Below are positions 49,440 through 61,099 of a stretch of DNA of 64,000 nucleotides, piece by piece. Below the pieces are notes generated by a model. The model saw only the letters and a program-made list of their open reading frames with translations, made no database searches and was not told the origin of the DNA. Within the stretch, counting starts at the first letter, position 1, and the number at the start of each line of letters is the position of its first letter. Source of the DNA: Adiantum capillus-veneris (lineage: Eukaryota > Streptophyta > Polypodiopsida > Polypodiales > Pteridaceae); assembly GCA_014529385.2 (NCBI GenBank), contig CM043963.1, forward strand, positions 66,940,895-67,004,894, written 5' to 3'. The position numbers were made by a program, and so were the translations under genes.

Positions 49440-50180
49440 ACAAAGAGCAATGTAAAGCGTGGTGTCACGTGTGTATCCCTCTCATTGTAAGGATCTAAGC
49501 AAATCCTAAGCACCAGATTCAGGGGTTTTATTCCCGTTGTAAGAGCAAAGGATAAACGTTCGATCCAGACGTCGAGAACGATCACACTTTAAAAATCAGT
49601 AGCTCATCAGATAATGGTTTTTTTTCACAAATCATGTCTGAGAGAAACTCTTCCCATTGTAAGAACCAAAGATCGTGACTCACGGAGTAGTTTAAAGATT
49701 ACACTTTTCTCATTATACAGATCTACAATGTAGATCTATGAATCATGTGGTCCATGAATACGTATATTGAAAACTGTATAGCTTAATGACTCACTAGATA
49801 AAAACATTTATTCGCACAGATCGTGTCTAGGAGTAACTTCTTTTGTTGTAAGAACCAAAGCTCAGATGCAGGAAGAAGTATGATTTTTTGTAAGCTCACA
49901 TTTCATTGGAGCTTATTTTACCTAAAGCATCGTACAAAGTAAGAGTGTCCTGAGACATATCAAACAAATGCACGTGCTATTTAATGGTCTCCTAAAACAC
50001 CATACGAAGTATAAGTGCCGACAAGCATATCAAAACAATGTACGATGTTATCTAAATTCCTAGAACATTGACTCAAGTAAGAGTGTTGCAAAGCATATCA
50101 GAACAAGAGTCAATGTTTTCTAACTTTTTTCTAGATTACTATGGGAGTAAGATATAAAATCAGACAACCCATAGTAATTT
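49440..50180. repeat. Right subterminal repeats and hairpin array
   Basis: The first part (49440-49870) repeats TTGTAAGAACCAAAG-type phrases with a roughly 190-bp period (ATCATGTCTGAGAG versus ATCGTGTCTAGGAG) and a perfect AGATCTAC/GTAGATCT hairpin at 49719-49737. The second part has hairpins sharing the loop AAGTAAGAGTG...CATATCA(A/G)AACAA but with different stems: AGCAT/GTGCT (49926), AACACCATAC/GTACGATGTT (49996/50040, 8 of 10 paired), AACATTGACTC/GAGTCAATGTT (50064/50107, perfect 11) and ATTACTATGGG/CCCATAGTAAT (50135/50168, perfect 11). Unit spacing is about 70 bp. Confidence 0.85.
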
Positions 50181-50399
50181 CTATACTCTAAATTTAAAAA
50201 ATGTTATGTGACTAAGAGAGCCCAAAGGCGTATTAGAGACACATACAGTTATATATTCACGTGAAAATAAAATTTAAATTATTTTTTATAAAAAGGCGAA
50301 GCTGAAGAGAAAAGATGCTCACCAATACGCGAGGCTGACCTGCTCAAAAAACGACTGCAACCTGTGTGAACTAAGGAGAGAGCTAGAGAGACTGTGTGC

Positions 50400-50443
<44 letters not shown>

Positions 50444-50476
50444 GAGAAGAGAGGGGAGAGAGAGAGAGAGAGTGAG
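50400..50476. repeat. (AG)n microsatellite
   Basis: AG repeat with a few interruptions (GACAGAG, GAAGAGAGGGG). It lies near the presumed right end of the hAT insertion. Confidence 0.95.
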
Positions 50477-50752
50477 CTAGAGAGAGTGCGAGATCTCTAC
50501 AAGTGATCCCAATCGAAAACGTATCGAAGAGTGACGTATGCTACACACTCTTTGACTAGTTTTACTCAGTTAGATAATGTGAGACGTAAATTCTATATGT
50601 AAGATAGGGGTATGATAGTTTTCTTCATTGATTGTTATATAAGTGTAGAAAGGGGGGTCATATTTTCTAATATGAGTCGTATATTTGGGTTTTATCAAAG
50701 ATTTATGCTCGCAAGTGGCATCATGTTTTGTATATAGAGTGAATCCCCCGCG

Positions 50753-53700
50753 TTATTACCATCGTCAATATTTATGGACCCTGCTCAATGAAGGAAAGAT
50801 CAAAGCTATGGAAGCAACTAGAAGAGTTCCATGGTGAAGGGGAGTGGCTCCTTCTGGGAGATTTAAAAAATGGTGGAGAAGAGAAAGGATAGAACATGCT
50901 CATCGTCCCTGCTAGCTGGATCTTAAAGATCCAAATGCCTAAGCCTATATGAGAAGTGGGCTCTGGTAGACATGTGGGAGGTGAGGCCTTGGAATGACAT
51001 GCCTGGGTTCACGTAAACCATCTTGCAGTATGCCAGTACAGCATCCCGATTGGATCGTTGATATTGCTCTCATCAAGCTGACTGGTTGCCATCACTGCTC
51101 AAGATGAAGGTGATAACCTCACAATGCCTGTTGGCAGATCACCTACCATGAAGCGTGAAATTTAAAAAACCAAAGGAGAAGCTCATTGTTTTCAAGGCTC
51201 TAAGAAGTTTCTATCGACAGGGCCCCCTCACTCCTTCAAAGACCTCTTGTTTAGAAGCTTGTCCTTGAAAGCAATGAGAAAACTTCGCAAAGATGTGCAA
51301 ACGGCAAGCCCTAGGGCTTGGTAAATCTTTGCCAAGAATATTCAGAAAGCAATCAAAATTGCAGATCCCAGAAGAAAGAAGTACCATATGGGCCCCCTGA
51401 AGCAATTTGGAGACAAATTTAAGCTACTAAATTCTAAAAAACGATAAGGATCTGCTTTAGACGCAGAACATAGAAGGTGGCTGGAAGCCAAGGAAGACTT
51501 GACTGAGAGGTAAGAAAGGCCACAATATTGTCCAAGGAAACCTTTCTCCAACCGGAGGAGACTAATCAAACTCACTATTACAGATCCATGAAAGTAAAGA
51601 GAAATCAAGATATTGTCCACTCATCACCGATGGAGAAGATAATGAAGTTAAGGACCCGGACAAAATGTCTCTTATGATGCTGGATCACTTACGCCATATC
51701 ATAGGATACCCTGAGGCCCAGCAGAAGTGGATGAATCCATAGCTATTCTTTTGTGAAGAGTCCAAAAAACAGTCTCCACTTTGGACTCCAGCCTCCTCGA
51801 GAAGGAGTTCACCGAGGGGGAATGCTCTCTTGCACTCCAAGCCCTGGGCAAAGAGAGATCCCCTGGGTGGGATGGCATGACAACTGAATTTTTCAAAGAA
51901 TTCTGGGAGGAACTGAAGTCCCCTATCACGATAATGGCCAACCAAGGCATTGATTGATGGCGTCTTGGACTCAAGTATTAAAAGGGGCCTCATCAAGCCG
52001 ATACCAAAACAAGTGTGTTGCTCCCAACTTAAACACTAGAGGCCCATCAGCATGATGTCGATAGCCTACAAAATTGTTTCCAAAATGGTTTCCCTCAGGC
52101 TTTCTTCCCTTCTGGACAAAGTTGTGACCCCTCACCAACATGGATTTGTCAAGGGAAGATCAATATATGATAACATTTTGGCTGCAATGGTGGACATAGA
52201 GTATTTCGCTTTCACTAAGAAAGAGTGTATTTTACTCCAATTGGATTTATACAAAGCCTATGACAGGATCACATGGTTATTTATTGAAGATGTCATGAAA
52301 TCTCTAGGCTTTGGGCCTAGGATGTGCAGGCTGGTGAGCACCTTTGGTGCTAGTAGCCAATCCGAGCTACTATTCAATGAGAGAATTGTGGGAGTGTTTG
52401 AGGTCAAGAGATCCATCAAACAGGGGTTTCCTCTTGCCCCTCTCCTATTCACCATTAGATCTCATCCTTTGGTGACCTTACTCTAGGATAGTGCTACAAA
52501 ACGGGATATTCAAGGGCTATCTCTCCCTGACAACAACCAACTGATAGCTAAGCTTTTTGCGGACGACTCGCTACTATTTCTCAAAGCTTGCCCTTGAGTT
52601 TTTAGGAAGGCTATGCAGATTGTGCAAACGTATGCCATAGCATCACGGTCTAAGTGTAGCATCAAAAAATGAAGATTAAATTCTCTCTCAGAGAGAGACT
52701 CTTTTGATCCATCAATGTGGTCCGGGGAGATAGTGTCAAGAGGGAAGATATTTCGACACCTTGAAGCCCCACTAGGGGTGGATGGTAACCAAAAGCAAAA
52801 ATTCACTTGGGTCATGGTGAAGATAAGAAGCAAGATGTGCAGATGAGAATATGTGTGCTTCTTCCCTTCCAGAGTAGAGTGAAAGTGATCAACTCATTCA
52901 TGCTCATGTATATAGCTTTTAATGGTCCCATTGCTGACGCTGGCCAAATGCAATTGGAAAAATTTCCTTAAACTAATAAAAAGATTCCTATGGAAGAAAA
53001 ACACCAAAGACTCAACACCCTGGCAGTGGGCTAGCTGAGAAACAGTTGCGAGATTGGTCGAGCAAGGCAATCTCAAGATTCTGAACCCAAGTATCCATGT
53101 GGAGACCTACTCTGCTAAGTTTGTGGTCACACTCACAAAACAAGACCAACCTTGAGCTACTATGGAAAAGGCCATAATGGACGATGCCAAGCTTTACTCG
53201 CAAGGTGTAGAATGGAAAGGGATGGAGGTACACAACAAACAGCTTGCCTTGTAGTGGGCTAGCTTGAAGCTCACAGGTGCGATGGGCGAGCTTGTTAGGA
53301 AATGCAAAGAGCGGTGGTGACTTTGGGCTAGGGATAATTGACAAGATATTTCCACAACTCTGCATCTCATTGGTCTCCTGGTTGGCTAAGGTGGAAAGCA
53401 TCTTTCTGAACCCATTTTGGTGAGAATCTTCTAGAAAAACCAATAACAAAGGCATCCAACGTTTGGAACAACTGTGGGATTTTAGTAGTAACCAGTAGAG
53501 AAGAACAGACCAAATGGATCTCCAATACAACTTGGATGGGATAGAAAGGCTGCTAATCAGCAGAGCCCTGGAATGGATGGATAGTTGGTTCCTACCTAGT
53601 GAGTCTGAGTTGGAGTGGAAAGCATGGCAATGGCCTAAGGATAGATACTTCTGTAAGACTAAAACCAAAGAAGTATACCACACACTTATGGCTTTTATGG

Positions 53701-54425
53701 ATTGGTTCTCTCCACTGCAAAACAATGGGGTATGAAGTGACCAGAGTCAAGATGGGAGAAAATCACCAAGAACATCTGGTGCCCACAGTGGCCCCTGAAT
53801 ATGAAGGTATTTCTTTGGAAAGTACTGTGGGGAGAATTTCCAACTGAGGTAAAGTCTCTTGCTAGGGGAATTGGCCCAAATAGATGCTCTCAATGCAGAA
53901 TGGCTAACAAGACCTCTCCCACCTCTTCAAGGAGTGTCTTATGATCAGCAGCCTTGCAGGTAAGATATACAAACGGGTTCACTACACATGGAAGATAGGA
54001 TTTTATAAGAACAATCTATTCTTGGGAGGGAAGGTACTGAAAAGCCAAGAGCTTCTTATTGCCTCAGGAGGTGCACTTTATTCACAAATTGCTAGATTCC
54101 TCTACTTCAAACAGGTCTCGAAGGCTAGGAATGTTCGTTTATTTGATAGAACAATGGAAGCTGCCAGGTTCATAGAGCTTATTCAAGAAAGCAGGGGGGG
54201 AAATCCTAGCCTTTGGAAAATGGGAGAAATCTGATGAATGAACAGGTTAATTACACATTGCTTTAACAGACTCTCAAAGATAAGGGCCATGTGCTGTCCA
54301 CGGGGTGGCTCCCCTATTAGTTGATGTATTAGTGACATCTAAGAGTTGTCATGGCTCGGCAGGAGCATGACACATTTGTAATTTTTTGTGGTTGTCAGTA
54401 TAATTCACTCACCATTGTGAGTTTT
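50753..54425 (+). pseudogene. LINE 3' half: endonuclease end, reverse transcriptase, zf-RVT
   Basis: Endonuclease block VITIVNIYGPCSMKERSKLW then EWLLLGDLKN (canonical GDFN altered). RT spans about 51930-52840: ISMMSIAYKIVSKM, QHGFVKGRSIYDNILAAM, LLQLDLYKAYDRITW, KQGFPLAPLLF and the catalytic FADDSLLFLK at 52556-52585. A zf-RVT-like C-terminus is at 53590-53900 (FEWKAWQWPKDRYF, EVYHTLMAFMDWF). The 3' UTR with GGGGTGGCTCCCCTATTAG and GTCATGGCTCGGC ends near 54425. This is the plant L1-type order. In-frame stops are frequent, so it is inactive. Continuity with 41916-43602 suggests one LINE split by the hAT insertion. Confidence 0.85.
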
Positions 54426-54550
54426 TCCCCCTTAAAAATTGTAGCCAAATTGTGAAGAACTTATGGAATCTCTATATAAACTAGAAATGCAATATGTTTC
54501 TTTAGTCAAGAGACCAAGATTGTATACCTTTTATTGTTTTTTTTTGGGCG

Positions 54551-54840
54551 AAGCTCACAATTTGTGAGTGAATTGTATTATGCACAGCATAGAGATTACA
54601 CAACAACCTCAATCTGAAGCGAGCCTTGAGGTGCTGAAGATTACAAAATGGATGTTTACCGCCTCTCATCGAGGCTAATCATAACCGACTCTACAAAGTA
54701 GGTGAACTATAGATCTAGGCTTTTACTTCTTGCACGTTGACAGCATGGCATGGGTAGCCGTAGTCCAGTCTCCCGAGTTTTGCTTGCTTCCAAGCATATA
54801 GATCAGCACTCTGCTTTCTTATATGATCTCTGAGAAGCTT
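54551..54840 (-). pseudogene. LINE 3' tail fragment, reverse
   Basis: On the minus strand this resembles the LINE 3' end region (CTCACAATTTGTGAGTGAATTG complementary to the 3' UTR end) with CAGCATGGCATGGGTAGCC shared with 54949-54968. A short 5'-truncated copy. Confidence 0.55.
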
Positions 54841-54850
54841 TTATTGTTTT

Positions 54851-56660
54851 TTTTTTTCAAAACTCACAATTGTGGGTGATTGTATTATAAAGTCATCAAT
54901 AGAAATACAAATCAGACTCAAGCTCAACCTTTAACTTCTCACAGGTTGACAGCATGGCATGGGTAGCCGTAGACCGGTCTCCCAAGTCTTGGTTGCTTTC
55001 GAGCAAATAGATCATCACTTTGCTTTCTTGTAGTATAGCACATAGACTTGTTTTAGGATAATAGCAATAAAAGCTTCTCATATTTAAGCTAACAAACCAT
55101 TACCAAGAACAGCAAATGGAACAGGTCCAATCCTCCGTGTTATGACTTTTACCTATTACATATATAAGCTCCTCACTTTCTTGTACAATCACTGAGAAGC
55201 TAGCCACAGAAAGGTCGTTATCAAAGACACGGCAGTTCCTGACCTTCCAGATATTATAAAAGGAAAATCTGACAATTTGGGTAGAAACCAAAACTGCAAG
55301 ACTTTGAAACTCAAAAGTGGATTATCAAGTCTGTTGTCCAGGCCTTCGATTGCTCTGCATACAAGTACCTTTTCCATGCCATTTAGTTGAAGTTGGTCAG
55401 CTAGAACGTCAGAAGATTTCCAACGCTTGTTGTTTCCATCTCAAAAATGAATCGACCGTTGGAGTCCTTTATTGTTTAGTCTTTTAGCAATTTCCCTCCA
55501 GTAAGAGTTTAGACTAACTCCAACTTCTTGTGTCAACCAAAGGGACCAAACTTGGCACAGAGAGCCTCAACATGGACAGTAGGGTTGAGGATTCCAAGGC
55601 CACCTTGGGTAACTGGACGAGGTATAGTTTCCCACTTTGCCCACTACCATGATGACAAGGCTTTAGTGACGTTTAACAGGTTTCAAGAACTCCTTCCAAT
55701 TACACTTGGCAATTTCGAGGAGTGGGTTGGTGAAGGCAATGTAAGGGAGCAGAAATGAGTTTATCACTATTATCCAACTTGAGAAGGGAAGCAACACAAC
55801 CTCCCACTTCCTCATTTTCTTTTGGATCTTCTTTGGGACCCATTGGAACCTTTATTTTTGTGAGTGATGTCCACCCCCAAGGGTGCACCCTGTTGTCGAA
55901 AGATTCTTTTTTTAGATATAATCTCCCTCGACCAGTCTGATGGGTCAAATGAGTCATTTTCGTAAGGGAGACTAGTCTCGACTTCTCGATACTATACTTT
56001 GACCCCGAAGCCACGGAGAATGTTTGTACGAGCTCTAGTGCTTTCTAAAAAACCTGAGGGCAGGCTTTCAAGAAATGAGGGAGTCATCTGCGAGAACATC
56101 TTAACGAGGAGTTGATCGTTGCCAGAAAGAGTTAAACCTTGAATTTCACCCCGTGCAGCAGCAACTTCAAGCATCATTATGAGGGGATGCAAGCCAATGG
56201 CAAAATGAAGAGGGGCTAGAAAGCATCCTTGCTTGATTGACCTCCTAGCTTCAAAGAGCCCACAATTCTTTCATTGAACAAAAGCTCAGATTGCGCAAAG
56301 ACCAGAGATTTCATGACAACTTCAATGAAGGACCACATAATCCTATCATATGCCTTGTCTAGATCGAGCTGGAGCAAGATGCACTCCTGCTTCATGAAGT
56401 CTACAAACTCAATGCCAACCATTGCTACCAAGATGTTGTCATATATCAACCTCCCTTTTATGAACCCGTGCTGATGGGAGAGAGATTGCTTTGTCCAAGA
56501 GGGGAGCAATTCTTGAGCGACGGCTTTGGCGATGACTTTATATGCCACAAACATCACAGTTATAAGGCACCGATGCTTAAGATGTTGAGCAACACACCTA
56601 CTCAGAAAAACATGTTGGAAACTACTAACGAAAGTCTTATAGCACTATGAAACTCACCAA
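54851..56660 (-). pseudogene. LINE fragment with reverse transcriptase, reverse
   Basis: Frame 56557-56216 on minus gives RT blocks AYKVIAKAVAQELLP, HQHGFIKGRLIYDNILVAM and LLQLDLDKAYDRIMW, closely similar to the LINE RT at 52052-52300. A shifted frame follows (56192-55992), in which the FADD-type site is disrupted by an indel (near 56085-56100 the bases for ADDS are present but out of frame). The zf-RVT region and the 3' UTR follow down to 54851, with a T-rich end at 54845-54857 representing the A tail. Inactive copy of the same or a sister LINE family. Confidence 0.78.
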
Positions 56661-56737
56661 GTATGTTGATATAGTATGTGCCTACTGACATACTGGGTCT
56701 ATTCACCTGTTATTAATATGAATCTTTTAAGATTTCC

Positions 56738-57030
56738 TCCTTCTCCCTTTACGAAGTCTCAATGCTTTGGCCTGCAGAGTACTGTTCCTATGCCCCGCTC
56801 ACAGTCACACAAAGAAGACCACCTCCTCAAGGCTCCGCGCGCCCAGTGCATCTCCTTCACCTCCAGGGTGCTCCCAAGCCCCTTGTAGGCTCACCCTTGT
56901 GCCTGCTCTCTTCCATGCATACATTTGCATCTTCATACTCGTCCCCCTTATCCATGTACTCACGCATGGATGCAAGTCAGCTCAACCGCATGACGAGAGA
57001 ACGTGCAATGGCTTGATCACACACACAGTT
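56738..57030. repeat. Dispersed repeat, second copy
   Basis: Shares ordered blocks with 40118-40245 and 40620-40720, including CACCTCCTCAAGGCT, GTTCC/GCCCC..CTCACA and GGATGCAAGT. The class of repeat is unknown; no coding motif. Confidence 0.55.
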
Positions 57031-57053
57031 CCATTTAAACTCGATAAATTAAA

Positions 57054-57547
57054 GGGGAAATTACCAAAATACCCCTCTAATTTGAGGAAATTCCCAAAAT
57101 ACCCCTCAAATTTCAAAAATTCCCAAAGTGCCCCTGATGTTTTGTCATAAATTCCCAAAATGCCCTTCAAATTTTCCAAAATTCCCAAAATACCCCTGGT
57201 TGTGAGACTAAATTTCTCGAAAAATAAATTTTTATGTAGGTCTTCACAAGAAGAGTGATTGTCTATCGTACAAGATGCTAAAACTACAATTTGAGTTGGT
57301 TACGTAGGCTTTGGAGATGAATTGCTTCATTATTTTTAGACATAATTGCCTTTTTTGCGATCGTAACTGGTGACAAATTACATGCTGAGCACTCAAAAAC
57401 GGATCTCAATTGTCAAAAACGAATGAAGATTAGAAAATCTTGAACATTCCAACCAAAATAGATACAAGGGTATTTTGGGAATTTTTGAAATTTGAGGGGT
57501 ATTTTGGGAATTTCCTCAAATTAGAGGGGTATTTTGGTAATTTCCCC
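57054..57547. mobile_element. Foldback/MULE-type MITE, 494 bp
   Basis: GGGGAAATTACCAAAATACC at 57054 begins an arm of about 75 bp that is almost exactly inverted at 57475-57547 (ending GGTAATTTCCCC). Inside, the arm is built from CAAAATACCCCTC-type sub-repeats that continue on the left to about 57200. TAAATTAAA (57045-57053) and TAAATTAAC (57548-57556) flank it, a 9-bp target duplication with one mismatch. Long TIRs and a 9-bp duplication are typical of Mutator-like non-autonomous elements. No coding capacity. Confidence 0.8.
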
Positions 57548-57562
57548 TAAATTAACACACCC

Positions 57563-57563
<1 letters not shown>

Positions 57564-57603
<40 letters not shown>
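57564..57603. repeat. C40 homopolymer
   Basis: Forty consecutive C just right of the foldback element. May be real or an assembly artefact. Confidence 0.9.
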
Positions 57604-57605
<2 letters not shown>

Positions 57606-58470
57606 CCATGTGGCAGCAGGAGAATCCTCCGGGCCAGTGTGGCCTCAAGTCTAGGCATTCAGCACGCTGAGAGAGAGAGAAAAGAGGCTCGAGGGAGGAG
57701 TCCGGTTAAAATACATTAGACCCTGAGAGAGTGTGCGCACAGAAAATTTTGTTTAATACCTCGAGGCCGGCCACTGTCCAGCAGAGCGGTCAAATCTCCT
57801 TCAATGCACAACAGAGGAGGCAACGGTGCCCGACCCGCTCCTCACGTATTGGCAAGAGGCTAGCTATAGGTAGGCAGAGAGAGGTGCAACCCAGCAGGGT
57901 AGACAGAGAGAGGTGCAACTGTTGTAGAGCTTGCTGGCGGCCTCCAACTTCACCTGCATAAGGTGAGTCTCTATACATTGCAGAAAGCACAATCTTTGAG
58001 CTTGCTCTTGCTGGCAGTGTTTTATGCATTCCCTAGCTTTTCCTGGCTCGACCCCAACCGTTACCTGAAGAGCAAGAAGCTTGATGGCCATCTAGCCAAG
58101 GCTCTAATGAAGGAGGTGACCAACCAGCGCCACCGTACCTATAGCCTTGACATGGAGCATCTGCCCCACCCAAGAACTCCTCCGTGTGCTTCTTGTTGCC
58201 TTTGATGGTTTCACCCATGTCGTTTAAGTTACAAATGGTCCCACATTCGTACCTACTTCCCTATCTCTGTTTCTCTCGCCTCACGTATTGATCGAACTTG
58301 CCACGTCTCCTTGCGACGGCATGTAGTACTGGTCACAGGCAACACAGCTTATCTCACCCTTTCCCCATGCTTGCAAGCAGCCTCTACTTCTATGAATCTG
58401 CATCTCGCCATTGTTGCCTCGGCAAGGTCCTGTAACCTGCCCAATCTGCCTCGGCTACAGATGACCACCC

Positions 58471-58503
<33 letters not shown>

Positions 58504-59660
58504 CCTCTGCGTTCATGACTCCTTTCCAATTATTTCCTTTCAGAGAAGCTCTCCAATGTGATGTACGAACCTTCAACAGAGTTTTCTGCACGGGCCTCCC
58601 AAGTCCAATGTTCAACAATGGGCTGTTCTAAGCTTCAACAGACTCTTCTCTGTGTAGCCGTTGCTACTCTATAGAGCCCCGCCTCCTGAGTCCCACCCTT
58701 ACTGGCTATGTCGACGATGGGTCGTGGCACACAAGAGGTGCTGAGAGTAGCCTCGATCAGCTCTAGCTTCTGAACAGCTCAAGCAGATCGGACGCAGCTA
58801 TCCACATCAAGGTATTGAGGGCGTCCAAGCCTGCATATGATCCAGCCGAGAAAGAGAGAGAGACATTCTACAATTCTATTTGTGCATGTATTGAGTTGGC
58901 AGCTTGCAGGAATTTTCTTGGTCCGATCCTCTCAGTTAGCTTTCTTATCTGACTGTGCCATCGGGCCTGGTTGCCAGCACTCGCCCCGAGGGTGGACGTC
59001 GACTGTTGTCATTGCCATCATTACTCAATGCTGAAGGTAGCTGACCTTCTTGCTGCGCACTTATAGAGGTCAATGTTTTTTAATGGTGTTCTTTCAATGA
59101 CTCTTGCATCGATAATATCTTTTTTGTGCTCTGGCAATACTACTAGGAGGGTTATCATGCATGCATGCAAGGCCTGGATAGAGGGGATTGTGTAATTTTA
59201 TCAAGGGCCGAAGCCAGAGTGTACCACTCTCACAATGAGTTTTAAGTAATAGAAGAATCAGCCTCTTTTCTTGCCAAAACAGAGGGAGAGAGATATCCCT
59301 AGCACAACGAGCAGCACGGCCAGCCAGCCAGCAACATTGATTGCAGGATATGTCCAACAAGGCCAGGTCAATAAGAGAGAGAGATGTTTTCAGCTTATGC
59401 AAAGAGGGCATCTCTCCAAATGCAATCATGTACACTTGCACCTAATTGGCATTACACAAGATGCTGATATGGGGCAAAAGAATTTGTTAGTCGGTGGTTA
59501 CTCCGCGAGTTGCAATCTGCAGATTTATGAGCTTGACATTGCGAAAAGCCAAAAGACGAACCAGGTTGCTCCTGAGTCCACAAGCAAGGTAACTAACTAA
59601 ATCTCTCCCTAGCATTGCTCTTAGCTCTGTCAAACCTATGACTGCCTTAAGACTGAGGAA
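57604..59660. other. Low-coding region
   Basis: A (GA)n run at about 58471-58497. Frame 57963-58205 (81 codons) begins with a hydrophobic SLSLLLLAVFYAFPSFSW stretch that could act as a signal peptide, followed by a basic region. Its start is a weak MSLYTLQKAQ and no homology is recognised. Frame 59271-59600 has no clear domain. I do not call a gene with confidence. Confidence 0.35.
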
Positions 59661-59663
59661 ATT

Positions 59664-59885
59664 ATGGTGAAGCAGTCTGCCGATGTGGCAACAATAGTGG
59701 TGATGAAGGAGTCTCGCCTACATTCTCGCCTTCGAGACTTGCCATTTGTAGTGCTCTTTATCTTTCACATGCTTTTAGTAGCAGCAGGAATCCTTTTTTT
59801 GAACGTCGTATACCTCCGGGACATAACACAAAGGAAGCTTCATAATTTGATAAGATGGTTTCCACAACTGAGCAGTGCCTCGTGA
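59664..59885 (+). CDS. Possible membrane-protein exon
   Basis: 73 codons with a charged N-terminus followed by one strong transmembrane segment (LPFVVLFIFHMLLVAAGILF, residues 26-45). The RLRDLPFVVLFIFH pattern is reminiscent of the first membrane segment of choline-transporter-like (CTL/PNS1) proteins, where D-x-P-F-x-x-L-F precedes the helix. No further exons are evident, so it may be a captured or stranded exon. Chance similarity cannot be ruled out. Confidence 0.25.
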   Translation: MVKQSADVATIVVMKESRLHSRLRDLPFVVLFIFHMLLVAAGILFLNVVYLRDITQRKLHNLIRWFPQLSSAS

Positions 59886-60720
59886 TAAAGCAGCATTGAT
59901 TAAAACTTATTATTTTATTTTTTTAAAAATCCTACGAAGAATAGGTGGCAAAAAGTAGCGTTGACTTCTTTAAAAAGGGGCAACGTCAGGTCTGTTTCAA
60001 CAACCTCCTGCATGAGGCAACGTGAGAAGGAGGGTCTATTCACCAGCCTCCTGCATGAAGCAACCATCATCAGGTGCTTGAGAAAGCATCCAAATGATCT
60101 TGAAGCTAGGAAGTTGGCGAATTTGTAGGTGTAGCTAGCATTGTTGGTTGGAGAGAGGACTGGCAAAGTCGACGAGGTGTGCCCTCTCTTCCTCCCATGC
60201 TGACGAAGATAGCGCACTTTCATAGCACTCCAAAAATAGCGCCTAAAGTATGTATTTTTCTATAGTTTGCTGCCTTTGAGGTGTTTTTACTCGTTTGCAA
60301 TTCTTATTAGCGCTTTGCCATCTTTAGGCGCTACCCTTCAAAACGTAATTTAGCAACCAATGACACATCGAGCTTCCTCAAAGCAAATTATTGTAACAGG
60401 CCTTGAATATTGTTTAACGAGCACTATTTTTATCCCTCCTAGCTAGGAATACCATCATGAAGTCCATTAATTTTTTCTTGTATTAATCATATTTGTAACT
60501 TTCACATTGAGATGCTTCACACTTGAAATCGATGTTAGTTTTAAACTTTAATCATTCCTCGTTAATTATTAAAACATGTCGTCATTCGTGATCCTTCAAT
60601 TCAAAATCATTCTTGATAGTATCATATTGATGGCACGCACAAACTTATTTCATTGTAGCTTATGACAAAAGAACCATGATGATATTCATGAGCTTGGCGA
60701 TTGATTGTTTGTGACTGTCA
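59886..60720. other. No recognisable gene
   Basis: Short minus-strand frame at 60223-59915 lacks domain features. AT-rich; no RNA gene or terminal repeats seen. Confidence 0.4.
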
Positions 60721-60749
60721 ACTAATCTTGTTATCAGTAATAATTACAG

Positions 60750-61085
60750 GGCACTTTGAGCCTATATGGTTACAACATGGATCTATGGTACTTTGAGCGG
60801 AAATATGGTAACAACATGGATCCATATTGTCATGGGTATTTCCATCTTATATTGTTATTCCAAAATTTCTCTTTTAATCCGTTGAGAGCGTCTCTGATGC
60901 CATGGCACATAAAGCCATGATGGTGCTTAGTATTTTACTATCTGATTTGAAGAAAGCGTCTCTGATGCCATGGTACGTAAAGCCATGATGATTGTCATTT
61001 CAAAGTTTTTTCCAAGTGTCTCTAATGACATGGTGAACACCGTGATGCCATGGTACGTAAAGCCACGATGATGACAGTCACCAGT
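60750..61085. repeat. Direct repeats with CATGG hairpins
   Basis: Three units beginning GCGTCTCTGATGCCATGG (about 60891 and 60957) or GTGTCTCTAATGACATGG (about 61015). They contain small hairpins: CATGGC/GCCATG, CATGG/CCATG and CATGGTG/CACCGTG. Two earlier repeats (ACAACATGGATCTATGGTAC, ACAACATGGATCCATATTG) lie at 60771-60830. Located just upstream of the LTR-like promoter of gypsy element 3. Confidence 0.75.
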
Positions 61086-61099
61086 TGAGATATTGGGGG

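Larger units (their letters stand above)
43596..50750 (+). mobile_element. hAT-type insertion with kinase-like cargo
   Basis: The left end CAGGGTTGCATG at 43596 fits the CAGGG start of many hAT termini. A hAT transposase follows on +. Hairpin-type subterminal repeats occur near both ends in opposite orientation: TCTTAC-bearing units at 44110-44344 and GTAAGA-bearing units at 49440-50178. LINE endonuclease coding stops at the left edge and resumes near 50753, so the insertion is about 7.1 kb. I cannot identify a matching right terminus or an exact 8-bp target duplication, so the right edge is approximate. Confidence 0.6.

Noticed and set aside
57963-58205. Secreted peptide gene
   Set aside because: A hydrophobic N-terminus exists, but the start context is weak and there is no recognised homologue or processing pattern.
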